Shown here: in pieces, positions 17,545-29,676 of the stretch
Position numbering within the stretch: position 1 is the first letter of the stretch
How the letters are laid out: every line of letters starts with the position of its first letter
Source: Lepidurus packardi
Lineage: Eukaryota > Arthropoda > Branchiopoda > Notostraca > Triopsidae
Direction: 5' to 3'
Assembly (NCBI GenBank): GCA_023053545.1
Contig: JAKZAN010000001.1
Location: 11,238,024-11,302,023, forward strand
Length of the DNA stretch: 64,000 nt
Translations under genes and position numbers: made by a program
Notes under the pieces: generated by a model
The model's input: the letters and a program-made list of their open reading frames with translations, nothing else
Database searches by the model: none
Told to the model about the DNA's origin: nothing

Positions 17545-20500
17545 CAGGGGCGTCGCGAGGGGGGGGTTGGCCAAAAACCGATTCGGTAAAATTTGGGTCG
17601 CCGTCGGTAAAATTCGGAAAATGAAAATAAAATTTTCCAATGCTACAATAGATAAAGTGAATCTCGTAGAAGCTACTCCTGGTGAGGTCTATTGTTAATG
17701 TCCATTACAGTACCTTTAAAAAAAAAACGACCCCAACAAACCGTACTGCCCTAATGGCCCGCCACTTGCGCCTGAAAACAGTGCTGCGAAAAGCCTGCTT
17801 AGCCACAATAGTTGCGGGGCATTAGGACGGTGCTCTTTGTTCTGCTTTGGGGGCACTGCGGTTCTAGCAGTTCTTGCGTACACACGTGTTTTTACGTACG
17901 ATGTCTTCACTGCCTGAACCAAAGCGCCTTAAGATGGACAAAAAGGAACGTTCCAATAGGTACCTTGTACGATGCTTAATTTGTCATGCGGAAATCAGTA
18001 AGGACTATATTAATCTACACTACATGAAAATGCATCCAGCACACGTAGGTGCACCGAAGTGGGAAAGAGTTGCCAAGTTTGCAAACCCATTTGTCGCTGC
18101 AGCGCTGTGTAAGAAAACGTGCACGCCAACTGGTAACCCCGCGAGTAAAGCGGGTGATAATTTCCAAGAAATTACGGAAGTGCCTTATAACGTGGATAAG
18201 TCGAACTGTGATTCCGTTGTTCAAAAAACGGGAGGTATTAAAGAGGAGTGTGGAGACCTAGACCTTGAGGATATACCTGATGTAAACGAGGAAGCACGAA
18301 GCTTTGAAATGGATAGCATAGTCATTGAAGAATCATCTCCCGTACCTGGATTTGTCTCGGTCGAATGTGAAAATATGACAGAAAAGTATGACATATTTTC
18401 TTGCCTTGGATCCCTAGAGATCTTAAAAGAAAAATTGACAGCATGCGACAGAGTAATTTCTTCTTTTAAAAGCTCATCGCTAGTCGATGAAGAGTCAGTG
18501 GCTTGTGCAATCTTAGATGTAGCGAATGAAGTAAAACTTGCAGTGGAAGAGACCCTTCGAGTGTCGACTACAACGTTAGAATCTTTAAAAGTCAAGAATG
18601 TTGCACCTTTGCTTTCACTAGAAAACTGCTCGGTAGATCACGACCCTGGGTTGCGTCCCAAAGAATTGTCGGATAATCAGAGGTCCTACTTGGTCAATCT
18701 GGGACCTTGCCAGCCTCAGTTGATGCATTTTCCTGTCAACACTTCTATTACAAATGTGCGTCACACCAACCGCTTCATCAATACGTGGTTCCAGGAGTTC
18801 CCCCATCTTGAGTACAGTGTCCAAATGGATAAAGCATATTGTTTCGTATGTAAACTGTTCCCCAATGTTTTAGGTAGGTTATGTTATTAAATTTACCCTA
18901 TTCTTTTGACGCTTATATCCGTGCTATTATATTAATTAGGTCGCTCGAAAGCGTCTGATGTCTTTATTGAGGGAGTTCGTAGTTGGAACAAAATGAAGAG
19001 CAAAGGTTCAGACGACCCTGGAAAGCTCAGGAAACATTTCGCAAGCAAGTCTCACAGAGCTGCATTGCAAAGTTTCATTTCGTTTACGAATAAAGCGGGC
19101 GGTGTAGATTTGCTACTTAAACGCGAAAACAGCTCGCAGCTGATAAGGATAGAAGCAGAAAAGTTCCGAAACCAACAGATAATTCGAATGCTGTTGGATA
19201 TCGTCAAAACACTTGCGCGGCAACAGCTTGCCTTCCGAGGAGCATCATGCAATGAACACAACGGAAATTTCATGCAGATAGTTTTTCTGGTGTCGCGTAA
19301 TTGTCCTGATCTTCGTCGATGGATAGAGAGTAGGAGCGACCGCGCTAACAAAGTAACATATATGAGTGGAGAATCGGTTGAAGAGTTCATTAGCGTACTC
19401 GGGGAGCAAGTTAAGATCAAGATCGTGCAAGAAATTAATAAAGCAGAATATTACGGAATTTTTGCGGACACAACACCAGACGTCAGTCACGAAGAAAAGC
19501 TTATTTTTGGCGTTCGATACGTGCAAGGAAATGGCGACCCAATCGAAAGGGTCCTTGCCATTGTCAAAGCCAAATCTAAGACGGGGGAAGGGATTGCTCG
19601 TTGCGTAGTGGCTTGTCTAGTACGTCTGGGTCTTGATGTTGCGAAGATTCTCTTCCAATCTTATGACTTTACGTATAGCATGTCGGGGAAAAATAACGGT
19701 GCCCAGGCGCACGTTTCACGCCTACTGCAAAAGTGCATTCCGTACTTCCGCTGTTTAGCGCACAGAGAGGAAAACATTGTGCAGCATGCGTGCGAGCGGG
19801 TAGCTAGCGTGCGAAACATGTTTGGCACATTGCAGCAATCGTACGTGTTTTCCACATCAGGAACGAAACGTTTTCAATTGTACAGAGATGCGCTGGAGGA
19901 AGTAGAAGGGAAGCTCATGCTGAAAAAGTTGTCCACGACTCGCTGGACTGCACGGAAAGATTCTCTTGTAGCTGCATGGAGCGCCCTTCCTGAAACTGTC
20001 AAGCTGCTTCATCTTATTTCTTGTGAGGGAAGCTTGGATCGGGAATCGACGGACAGGGGCTAACGCGCTTCTTAAAGCCGTTACCAAGATGGATTTTATT
20101 TATACTGTCGGTTTTATGCGGCATGTCATGAGTGTCACAAGCTCATTAACAACTTGCCTGCAAGCAGAAAAGTTGGATATAATTGGCGCCAAGGATTTGT
20201 TTGCGGCAACTATTGCTATTCTGGACAAAATGGACGACTCTGTTATTGAGGAACAGGTGGAGGCTGCAGTAATCCATGCCCAAAACATAAATAGGATTTT
20301 GGATGGAGATGACGAAACGTACGATCCCGAGTACGAGTTCCGCCACCATCACTGGTTTATTCGCCCTCCAGAAAGAATTAGGGGCGAAGAGGACTCTGTC
20401 AGTTCGTCATCGAAACCTGCTGGTTTTCGAGACTTTTACCTCGCTGAGAGCAAACGAGTTTTGGAGGTAAACTTCTCCGAATTCACGGTTGATGGGTTGA

Positions 20501-21220
20501 AATACCAGATTTAAAGGTTTTTCTTCCATTTCAATGTCTTATTGATGAAATGCGTGACTCGCTCGAAGAATTGGGAGCAAGAATTCTCCCTGTAACTAAA
20601 CTTCTTCAAGTTCTTGATCTCGAGGCCTGTTCGGAATTCGTTAAGCTGTTTCCCAGTGGTTTATTTAATGCCGAAGATTTGCGTGTAGAAATGGAGCTAT
20701 TTAAAGCGGACTGCAATTTGAAATTTGGTGCTGAAATTTCACTAGATTTGTACCCAAAATTGTTTGAGAATGCCAAAAAAATGAAACTAGTCCTGCCCCT
20801 AGTATGGAAAGCCTACCTAGTCGCTCGTACAATTCCCGTTACCATAGCTAGTGGAGAACGTGGATTTAGCAAGCTCAAAATCATCAAGACCTCACTTCGC
20901 TCAGTCATGAGTGACGAACGACTAGAAAACCTCCTTCTGTTGGCGTCTGAAAAAGACATTTCGGACGAAATTGATCAAAGCGACCTGTTGGAGCGATGGA
21001 AAGCGAAGAAAAATAGGAAAGTTTGTTTTTAATCGGAATGTGTAGAACGAGGATTATTCAATAAATCTCGTAAAATTAAAGGAAATAACTACGATAATAA
21101 CTGTTTAAATCTTTAATAGTCGATAGAAAATACTATAATACAGTCGGTAAAATCGGCAATTACAGTCGGTAAAACTAAGGTCCCCACCCCCCCAATGGAA
21201 ACCCCCTCGCGACGCCCCTG
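17545..21220 (+). mobile_element. hAT transposon, 3676 bp, with TIRs and 8-bp TSD
   Basis: The 19-bp TIRs CAGGGGCGTCGCGAGGGGG (17545-17563) and their inverse (21202-21220) match perfectly. The TSD is GTTCTACT at 17537-17544 and 21221-21228. The element contains a transposase gene on the plus strand and sits in the RNase H region/3' UTR of a minus-strand LINE. A related LINE at 34.4-35.1 kb keeps the uninterrupted site (34796-34803). Confidence 0.95.
17901..21032 (+). pseudogene. hAT transposase with TTF-type zinc finger, frameshifted
   Basis: Exon 1 (from MSSLPEPKRL at 17901) carries a C-x2-C ... H-x4-H finger (CLICHAEISKDYINLHYMKMH) and a TTF-like region (WFQEFPHLEYS ... YCFVCKLFP). A phase-1 intron (about 18873-18940) leads to NVLGRSKASD. 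The DUF4371 core runs through FADTTPDVSHEEK and the CLAHREENIVQHAC segment. The frame breaks near 20055 in a G run (one base short) and again near 20510. The C-terminal dimerisation domain is at 20800-20980 (SGERGFSKLKIIKTSLRS ... RLENLLLLASE). At least two frame breaks suggest a dead copy, unless they are assembly errors. Confidence 0.85.
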
Positions 21221-22522
21221 GTTCTACTCTTCTCCATTTTTCTCTTTTCGTATCCGTATGATGGGCAATACAACAACTTGTGCTCCACTGTGACTGTTTG
21301 TTCCCTACAGTTTTCACAGATATCTGTCTTTAAGCTTAAATCTCTTCATCCACCAACCCACCTTTGCATGTTCGCTTCTTATTCTTAGGAGCGCTACGGC
21401 TGCTCTTCTATTCGGATGTTCTAGACATGGTTGTGGTTTGAGAGACATGGCCGCTTGTACCAATTCTTGTTCAGATTTAAGTTTTAGCGTTTTTAAAATT
21501 CTCTTTTTGTTCTTTTCTTTGTAAAGTGACATTATATCTTCAATTGTTAGTCCTATATTTATAAAATTTTCTGATCCTTTTCCCAGCTTTGCTGCTAAGT
21601 CTGCCTTTTCATAGTCCTTAAAATCCTCGTGTACTGGCACCCATTGTATAGCTACGTCTTTCCCTTGAGTTTTTAAAGACATAATTGACCTTTGAATTTC
21701 CTGACTGATTCGGCTGTATTTCTTGTTATCATAATTTTTATTGACGAAACTGCCGCTTTTGAATCTGTAAATATTACATATTTGTTTTTCTGTGCTTTAT
21801 TTACAAATTGTAAAGCTTCCAAAACTGCATACAGTTCGGCTGCCATTACTGATGAAAATTTCGGTAGAGCGAGAGCCACCATCTTGTCTTCGTACTCCAC
21901 ATATATCCCTGCTCCTACGTTTCCTTCGTCGTCTTCTGTGCCACCTGTAAAGATTATTTTCCTCTCTTTGTAACGCTTCTCAAAGAAATCTAAAATTGTT
22001 GTGTCTTCCGGCCTGGTAAACTGATTTCGTGGCTAGTCCTGGTATTGAATCCGTTATATCTGTTACATCAAAATCCCATGGGGCGATTTTTTTCTCATAG
22101 ATATTTCCTGTTTCTATTTCCGGTAGTTGGTAGGCTTCTATCCATGTACTAATTTGTGCATATATTATTTTTTCCCTGTGATCTAGGACTCTGAATACTA
22201 CCTCGTCTTCATAATGACGTTCCATCATTCTGTTGCGATACCTTAAAGCTAGTTCTTCCCACCTATCTCTGAGTGGTGTTAGTCCTGTTGGGCACAGTAA
22301 CACAGATATGGGCGTGGTTTTCATTGCCCCGCGAATTATTCGTAGTGCTCTGTTTTGTATGGTTTCTATACGTTTTAACATGATCTTATTGTCGTCTTTA
22401 AAAACCATTGCCGCATATTCTAATTTTTTTGCTCTTATTCGTCCCTTATAAAGTGCTATTGTTTTTATATTTGCTCCCCAGCTTGTCCCTGCCAATTTTC
22501 AATCAGTCAAAAATTTTCAAAA

Positions 22523-23912
22523 AGTCAATGGAGTTCTTGCTGGGACGTAAATCGTGTAGATCATCTAAGCTTATCGCAGGGGTTGACGAGGCAGTTGACA
22601 CAGGCTTCTTCAGCGCCTTAGGGCGAGGCGTCGGATACTTTCCCTGGGTAGTTTGGAGTCTCTTGCAGGCGACCAATACCTGTTGGGAGATACAAGTTAA
22701 TACTTTATTGCGTTAAAACTCTAAAAAATAATAATTGTACTAATGAAACGGTTAGAAATAAATCGAGAGCTTACTTTTCATATTGGTCTTGTTGAGTGCA
22801 TTCCAAACCGTCGTTCATTGGCTTCAGCAGGGGGTTTCTAGTCCTGGATGAGGTCCACAACTCGTCCACAACGAGGTCCACACCACGATTTCAACATACT
22901 AGAGAATTACACGAAAGGCTTGCAAGAAGCGTATTATGAAAAGAAATGTCCGGTTTGTGAGTCCTTTAAGCAAGTAAACGACGTTTTCGCAGCAGCGTTG
23001 CATGGGTCGGGACGGCGAACTTCGATCTCTTCGACCGGGACCAACTGGATCGACAGCTCCACATCAGAAGACACAGAACCTTCCAAATCTCCAAAACTTC
23101 CAACAACAACGAATTTAAGGTGGATGAGCGGAGTACATCTTATCACGGAATGCGTCCTCTTGTGATTCTGGGATTCATCTGCTCAGAGTTCTTGGGTTGC
23201 CTTGCCATTGTTGATTTTAGACAAATCTTCCGTTCTAGTTCACGTAATAAGATGTTAAGCTTCATATAATAAGACATAAGTAAGTATATATCTAAGAAAG
23301 GTTTGGAATTAACTATACCTTAGAATCCATAGGAGTTTTTTCACGTCTAACTATTGCAGAGGAGTTGGGTTCACGTCTAACTGTCCACTTGACTACACAG
23401 TTTGAAACTGAACAGAACGAGATGAGAGAATGCCTTATATTGTCTTGAATTGCCTTCGGGTTATCGATCATTGTTGCTTTTCGACTTTTACACGTTAGAA
23501 TTTTGTTGTTTGTTCACGTCTAACTGTAGACTTGGCTACCAAGTTTGAAACTGAACAGAACGAGACGAGAGAATGTTTGTATTCCCTTGCCTTCGTGTTA
23601 TCGATCGTGTTGCTTTTGGACTTTTACACGGTAGAACTAGGTATTGCCTTCGGCTTCAAGGGGAAAGACAGGATTTACGCAAGTCGTATAGAAACTTCCA
23701 TACGAAAACTTTGTATATCTTTTTTAAAAAAAAGTGGGTACTTGGGTACCATTTGTAAAAGTTTTTTAAGATTATTTTATACTTATGTTAAAGATTAGGA
23801 CAATTAGATGATAAATCTCAGATATTGTTATGTGTAAGCCATTCCTTCATCCTTTGCGAGTCTTTTGTAATGAAAAAGATTTTCGGGTATATGCTGCGTG
23901 ACGAAAATTCAG
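22523..23912 (+). repeat. left arm of long inverted repeat
   Basis: About 1.39 kb, closely repeated in inverse orientation at 25321-26576. It includes a module (22858-23165) whose open frame contains KKCPVCESFKQVNDVFAAALHGSG. It also holds a tandem duplication of about 140 bp (from 23372 and from 23513) around TTTGAAACTGAACAGAACGAGA. It begins abruptly at the LINE boundary. Confidence 0.85.
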
Positions 23913-25320
23913 AGGCAGGGGTGGGGCTGAAAGGAACGAACGTCGTATGAACAAAGTAGTACGGATAAGGCTATAAAAGAGACTACCCTATTAACAAATT
24001 TTACTACTTGTTACCTTCCTTTAAACGTTACAATTCTCGTACATGTGAAATTTAGTTGGGGAAAGCCAAATTCATAGGAATGTAAGCTTTCCAAGCCTCT
24101 TCTCCCAACTTTATAGGCTAACATGACTACAATGGCTTTTTATTAGCACAATTAAGGCACTTTTATTCGGAAATATTATAATATCGTATGAAGCTTAAAT
24201 TTAAAGAATTATCCTCAGCTTATTTCAAAGATTTGTAATATCATTGCTTTAGAATTTTGGGAATTGATGACGTCAGAACTCGCTTGTTTCGCCCTAGCAA
24301 CTCTGGCAGAAATATCTGTGTGTTCCCTTCAGTTCTTCTACTAAACTTTGCCAATTTGCCTTTTGAAAAATCCATTTATATGTATTGGTTTCGTATGTTG
24401 TGACTCATTTTTCTTGAATCTGAACTAACTGCGGTAAATGGTCGCCAAGTAAAGGTGCCCCGTTTCTGGCCGTTGTTTTTGTTACTAAATCTGGTGTCGC
24501 GAAAGTTAGATCTAGTGTGGAGTTTCTCCCGTTTCCTCCAATATATTTCTCACTTCCTTTTTCTGTTACTAATTTGAGCTCCTCCCATTCCTCTGGAAAA
24601 CCAAAAAGGATTCTTCCTCTCCTATCCGATATTCGGCTACCCCACATGCTGTGGTGAGAATTGAAATCTCCCATTAACAAAAAACTGTTTCCTTTCCCCA
24701 TTTCTCCCATATAATGTTGATATTCTGCTATTGTGATTCAGTGTTTTTTTATCTTTTGATATTTATTTTCTCCCACTGAATACCTTCTTTAACCCAGAAT
24801 AGGACTCCTCCCCCTCTGTCTACTCTATATTCCTCGTAACCTCTTACATTAATTTTCACCTCTTCTTTTAGCCATGTTTCACAAATAAAAATAATATCTA
24901 TTATCTTTTTAATCACTTAAATAGGCTCTGTTAAAGAATCTACGTTGGCCCTTATGCTCCTGGCATTCCAAAATAAAATGTGTATGCCCTCGCAATCCGT
25001 GTTAATATTTGTTGTATAAAGTTTCCATTCCTAATAATTTTTTTTACTTCGTTGCAGATTTCTTCCCATATCTCTTCCCATTTCCCTCCTGTCAAAACTG
25101 CTGAAATTATTTTTCTGACCAATCCTCCTACCCAGTTCCCCAAATCAGCTGTATCTTTTTCATCTCCTGGCTTCTCTTCGTTTTTTTGCCTTTCCTCTCG
25201 ATTTGTTTGTCTCTCTTTTTCCTTTTTCTTACCTTATAATACCTCTCTGTAGCTTTGTTTCGCTACTACTAAAGTTTTCTTCGCTTTTTCCGTTAGTTCT
25301 TGAACTGTTCTGTCTGTGTT
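23913..25320 (-). mobile_element. LINE fragment: APE-type endonuclease, spacer of inverted repeat
   Basis: The minus strand encodes the start of the endonuclease near 25000-24950 (IHILFWNARSIRANVDS, in pieces). At 24710-24405 the clean part reads LLMGDFNSHHSMWGS ... STLDLTFATPDL ... LLGDHLPQLV. The GDFN and GDH motifs are the catalytic signatures of APE-like LINE endonucleases. Upstream (25143-24952) lies the preceding LINE frame. It is flanked by the two arms of the inverted repeat. It is near-identical, inverted, to 56.0-57.3 kb. Confidence 0.8.
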
Positions 25321-26576
25321 CTGAATTTTCGTCACGCAGCATATACCCGTAAATCTTTTTCATTACAAAAGACTCGCAAAGGATGAAGGAATGGCTTAGA
25401 CCTAACAATATCTGAGATTTATCATCTGATTGTCCTAATCTCTCACATAAGTATAAAATAATCTTAAAAAATAAAAAACATTTGTATAAAATAATCTTAA
25501 AAAACGTTTACAAATGGTACCCAAGTACCCACTTTTTTAAAAAAGATACAAAGTTTTCGTATGGAGGTTTCTATACGACTTGTGTAAATCCTGTCTTTCC
25601 CCTTGAAGCCGAAGGCAATACCTAGTTCTACCGTGTAAAAGTCCAAACGCAACACGATCGATAACACGAAGGCAACGGAACCCAAACATTCTCTCGTCTC
25701 GTTCTGTTCAGTTTCAAACTTTGTAGCCAAGTCAATAGTTAGACGTGAACAAACTCCTGTGGATTCAAAGGTATAGTTAATTCCAAACCTGTCTTAGATA
25801 TATACTTACCTATGTCTTATTATATGAAGCTTAACATCTTATTACGTGAACTAGAACGGAAGATTTGTCTAAAATCAACAATGGCAAGGCAACAAAAGAA
25901 CTATGAGCAGATGAATCCCAGAATCACAAGAGGACGCATTCCATGATAAGATGTACTCCGCTCATCCACCTTAAATTCGTTGTTGTTGGAATTGTTGGAG
26001 ATTTGGAAGGTTCTGTGTCTTCTGATGTGGAGCTGTCGATCCAGTTGGTCCCGGTCGAAGAGATCGAAGTTCGCCGTCCCGACCCATGCAACGCTGCTGC
26101 GAAAACGTCGTTTACTTGCTTTATCGACTCACAAACCGGACATTTCTTTTCATAATACGCTTCTTGTAAGCCTTTCGTGTAATTCTCTAGTGTGTCAAAA
26201 CCGTGTCGTGGACCTCGTTATGGACGAGGTGTGGACCTCGTCCAGGACTAGGAACCCCTACCGAAGACAATCTGAACGACGGTTTGGAATGCACTCAACA
26301 AGACCAACATGAAAAGTATGCTCTCGATTTATTTCTAACCGTTTCATTAGTACTATTATTATTATCTAGAGTTTTAACGCAAAAAATTATTAACTTGTAT
26401 CTCCCAACAGATATTGGTCGCCTGCAAAAGTACCTAGAGACTCCAAAGTACCCAGGGAAAGTATCCGACGCCTCACCCTAAGGCGCTGAAGAAGCCTGTG
26501 TCAACTGCCTCGTCAACCCCTGCGATAAGCCTAGATGATCCACACGATTTACGTCCCAGCAAGAACTTCATTGACT
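25321..26576 (-). repeat. right arm of long inverted repeat
   Basis: The reverse complement of 22523-23912, but lacking one of the two 140-bp tandem units and so about 130 bp shorter. The CPVCES module lies antisense at 25943-26250. The homology runs on past 26576 into sequence shared with the 58.7 and 61.3 kb copies, so 22523 is a truncation point of the left arm. Confidence 0.85.
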
Positions 26577-27004
26577 CTGATATTGGTATTGACCGGTTAG
26601 TACCCGCATATTACTCTTCTAAACCAAAAAAGAAGCTTAATACCTTTCTAATTTATGTTTTTTTCTTTCCATTTCACCTCAGTCAATACTTCCGAACCTG
26701 GTTCTAATAGTGGTATTTCTTCACAAAAGCTGTCTCTGCCGATGCCATTCCTCGTCAAACCGGCGTGATTCCCAAGATTCCCCAACAACCTGATTCAAGA
26801 TCGAGTACCCACGACCAACCTACCCAAGATACTACCCTTATTACCGCGCATTCCGCCTTCCCAAGCAATCCAAAGTCTACCGACTGAGTCCAACACAGTT
26901 TCTTAAGCAGTACTGAGACGCGAATCCAAATTTAATGGGACAGGGTCGACCTACTAACCAAAGAGAAGCGTTTCTACAAAGATCAGTTTGAGTCACTCGA
27001 AAAG
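26250..27004 (+). repeat. repeat-module middle with exon-like structure
   Basis: The plus strand reads ...NDGLECTQQDQHEK, then GTATGC...CCCAACAG (a plausible 98-bp intron; GTAAGC in the 58 and 61 kb copies), then a piece with KKPVSTASSTPAISLDDPHDLRPSKNFIDSDIGIDR, then a second possible intron ending CACCTCAG. It goes on with Ser/Pro-rich and coiled-coil-like coding (TKEKRFYKDQFESLEKDFDTLEN). The same order occurs at 58.4-59.1 and 61.0-61.7 kb. It looks like a captured or transposon-borne gene. No known domain is recognised. Confidence 0.5.
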
Positions 27005-27830
27005 GATTTCGACACACTAGAGAATTCGACACACTAGAGAAGCGTATTATGAAAAGAAATAAAGCAAGTAAACGACGTTTTCGCAGCAGCGTTGCATGGG
27101 TCGGGACGGAGAACTTTGATCTCTTCGACCGGGACCAACTGGATCTACAACTCCACATCAGAAGACATTTAACCTTACAAACCTCCATCAATTCCAACAA
27201 AAACGAAGTTAAGGTACATGAGCCGTGGACATCTTATCATGGAATGCCTCCTCTTGGTACTGCACTTTTCGAAGAAGGCAGTACTGACAACGATCCAGAT
27301 TCCTTCGCTTCCTCCACGCAGATGATGTACCAACCTGGACCTTCCACTGATAACGCGAGAATCCCTTCTATGACCCAGAAACCTTCGGTGGTTATTGGAA
27401 TGCGCCATATTCTCTCCAAATCTAGGAAGTCCAAAGCGTGTACTACCGTCCCAGATCAAGTGCGAGACCTGGATCAAGCTGTAGAGATGGCATGTGGTCC
27501 CCTGTCACTGCCAGTTAGACAAAGTATCGCTATTGAACCGAAAAGGAGCACTCAGCAGCTAAAACTGTGCAGAAATGTGTTTTTCTAGAATTTTTTGCAA
27601 TTTAAAAAAAAAAAATTTAAAGCGTTATTCGGTTTGTAAACCAAAGTCACATGGTTCTTGCCTTTCTAATTCGCACCCGCTATTACTTGTGATACGTGGA
27701 TCTCAATTTCAATTTCATGTATTGGACGTTTCGTGTATTGGAAGTTTCGTGTATTGGACGGACTGTTCTAAGTATATTCACGATTAAACATAGTTAGCTT
27801 GGTATTATTATGGTATTTTTTTTTACCTTT
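27005..27830 (+). repeat. third copy of CPVCES-type module plus tail ORF
   Basis: The module is shortened here by two small deletions but continues into an open frame of 179 codons (27049-27588) with QMMYQPGPSTDN ... VPDQVRDLDQAVEMACG. A close copy at 61766-62278 has the same frame. Function is unknown. The last 240 bp (A-run, then AGCGTTATTCGGTTTGTAAACC) recur at 59.95-60.18 kb. Confidence 0.6.
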
Positions 27831-28900
27831 CCCTTGATCACCGTCACCCTAATATGTGCATTGAAGCACTCGAGAGTTACCTTAGTGATAAGAGTCCTGC
27901 GTTGTGTTTGATTGTTTTACTACAGGATGGCTACCAGTTTAGGAGAAAGTAAGAAACACAACACAGAAATTACTATTAAAGTAATCTTTATTGATCAGAG
28001 GCAACTTGCACTTCACTGGGTTAACACGTAAGAAAGAAAGAAAGATCAGTCTCACTGTATTAGAATTTACATTGTACTCGTAACTGTGTCTGAGTTGAGA
28101 CTGATTTGTCAGCATTAAGTAATGTCCGAGAACAGTTCGGTTTTCTGGTATGAGGTCATCTACATGCCCTCTATTGGTATGTAACCTTGAGGTCAGCTTT
28201 GCCTAATGAAAGGTCAGTTGTGTAAGGAAAAAGGGAGGGAAGGTCAGTCACAGTTGAGCCTGTGTCCAGTTAGCATTTTGTACCCACGCTTGTAGTCAAA
28301 TAAACGAGATCTTAGCAGAATATTAAAGACTAGAAGTCATACCATTTTCTACTTAGTTTACAGAGAGGGGACAGAAGGTTTAAAGAGACTCGCCTAAAAG
28401 GGGGTGAGTATGTATTACAGCTGGACAGTTATTTAGATAGATTATTCGCTTAGTTTGTGGGAAACAGACTCAGGCCCGTTCGCTAGTAGTAATACGAGAG
28501 GTGGGGTAACATAAATGTCAATGGGAAGGAAACCAGGCCTACGGATTGCAAGGGAAACGTCTTGAAGTTACGAGGTAACTTGCTAAGGAAATTAGGCTAG
28601 GGTTAAAAGACACATAACAGCTTTAGGTATAGAGTGGCCAGTACAACTATTGAATCCCATCTACGAATTAGGAGTTCATATCTTCATGACAATATGAAAC
28701 AAGGAGCAAAGGAGTCAGGATTGGTGAGATCACAGGAGTAAAAGGCAGAGCGCAAATTGTTTTTAAAACCCAAAAAATTAATAACTAAAATTAATACTAA
28801 ATTTTAGAAACGATACATGGGGATAATGCTAATGCAATAGCAGCAGGGTGCTACAGAAATTGGGTCTGGATCAATTTTTGGTACAGAATTGATGGAATTG
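27831..28900. repeat. repeat with an 838-bp segment absent from its other copy; possible LTR remnant
   Basis: CCGTCACCCTAATATG (to 27856) and AATATGAAACA(A)GGAGCAAAGG (from 28690) are adjacent in the copy at 60180-60205. So 27857-28694 is inserted here or deleted there across AATATG. The wider piece begins TGTGCATTG (about 27855), ends GGTGCTACA (about 28855) and is followed by a GGGTCTGGATC stretch, as an LTR plus primer site might look. No coding capacity is seen. Confidence 0.4.
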
Positions 28901-29147
28901 CAGCTTAATGAAGCTTTTCTTTCATACTTTTAATCTTTTTAATATTCTAATCCTCCAGTTCTTCGGTTCTGTTGCGAATTGCCATGGAAACCACTTCCAA
29001 ACTCGCTAAATCCAACTCTTGGATCAAGCACAACGTAGCCATCAGCCAATTACTGCCCTAAAAACCATCCATTTAGCTTCATTTTCATAATTTCCAGTAC
29101 ATTTTTAGTTTGTTTACTCGATTTCGTGGTCTACAGTGCATACTCCT

Positions 29148-29372
29148 GGAAGTGTGTATGAAAAATTGTATGAAAATTGTAGGAAACTGTAAAAAGCTAT
29201 CCAGATTTACTGAATTATTATAATAAAGTTTTATGTTGCAGCCAAAATATAAAACTGCAACATAAAACTTTATAATATTAATTCAGTAAATCTGGATAGC
29301 TTTTTACAGTTTTATTTATTATTTAGCTGCTCAAAAACCAAAGTTTCCTGCATGTTTTTCATACAACTTTCC
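29148..29372. mobile_element. hairpin-forming MITE-like element
   Basis: Two 58-bp arms (29184-29241 and 29255-29312) are inverse copies with only two mismatches, around a 13-bp loop (CCAAAATATAAAA). Outer weaker inverted similarity (GGAAGTGTGTATGAAAAA ... with TTTTTCATACAACTTTCC) extends it to about 225 bp. The sequence preceding it (29075-29150) recurs at 62216-62300, where the hairpin is absent, consistent with an insertion. Confidence 0.75.
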
Positions 29373-29525
29373 TTGGCAATGTGGTAATAAGTCACACAAA
29401 TCACAACAATCAAAGGACCCAAATTCAATCTTATTTGAATGGCACAAGTCAGACCAAATCAGACCAAACCACGCCCCCAGTCAGTGATTTTCTTGATTTT
29501 GACTGGTGATTTTTGATTTTGAATG

Positions 29526-29672
29526 TGTGGTGTACTTGCTTGAGTCATTAGTGACGTACACCATTGCCCCGGGCTGACCTGTCATAGGAACTCAACCCTA
29601 TGACAGGCCCAGTCCGCCCTTGGCCTTTGAGAATACAAAGCTTGTTTTGCTACTAGCTTAAAATACATTACA
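29526..29672 (+). repeat. 5' LTR
   Basis: 147 bp, TG...CA, with no difference from the 3' LTR. It contains an internal inverted repeat (CTGTCATAGG ... CCTATGACAG) that could structure the transcript end. Confidence 0.97.
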
Positions 29673-29676
29673 AAAG

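Larger units (their letters stand above)
17248..22505 (-). mobile_element. LINE 3' part (RT C-terminus plus RNase H), split by a hAT insertion
   Basis: This is a minus-strand non-LTR retrotransposon. 22495-21980 encodes the reverse transcriptase C-terminal region (KTIALYKGRIRAKKLEYAAMVF ... IETIQNRALRIIRGAMKTTP). 21900-21673 encodes an RNase H start (AELYAVLEALQFVNKAQKNKYVIFTDSKAAV). 21682-21314 continues it (VAIQWVPVHEDF ... KADLAAKLG). The RNase H plus EN organisation points to the I/R1/Jockey-related group. The 3' UTR continues across the hAT insertion (17544 to 17248) and ends in CAACAACAACA. Frameshifts make it defective. Its 5' end is cut by the repeat arm at 22523. Confidence 0.85.

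Noticed and set aside
23532..23798. 88-codon ORF in the repeat arm as a host gene
   Set aside because: It is identical in an inverted repeat copy, partly disrupted in the right arm, and has no domain; treated as repeat sequence.
29221..29312. A bona fide miRNA precursor
   Set aside because: Arms are far longer and more perfect than animal pre-miRNAs; a MITE-like hairpin fits better.
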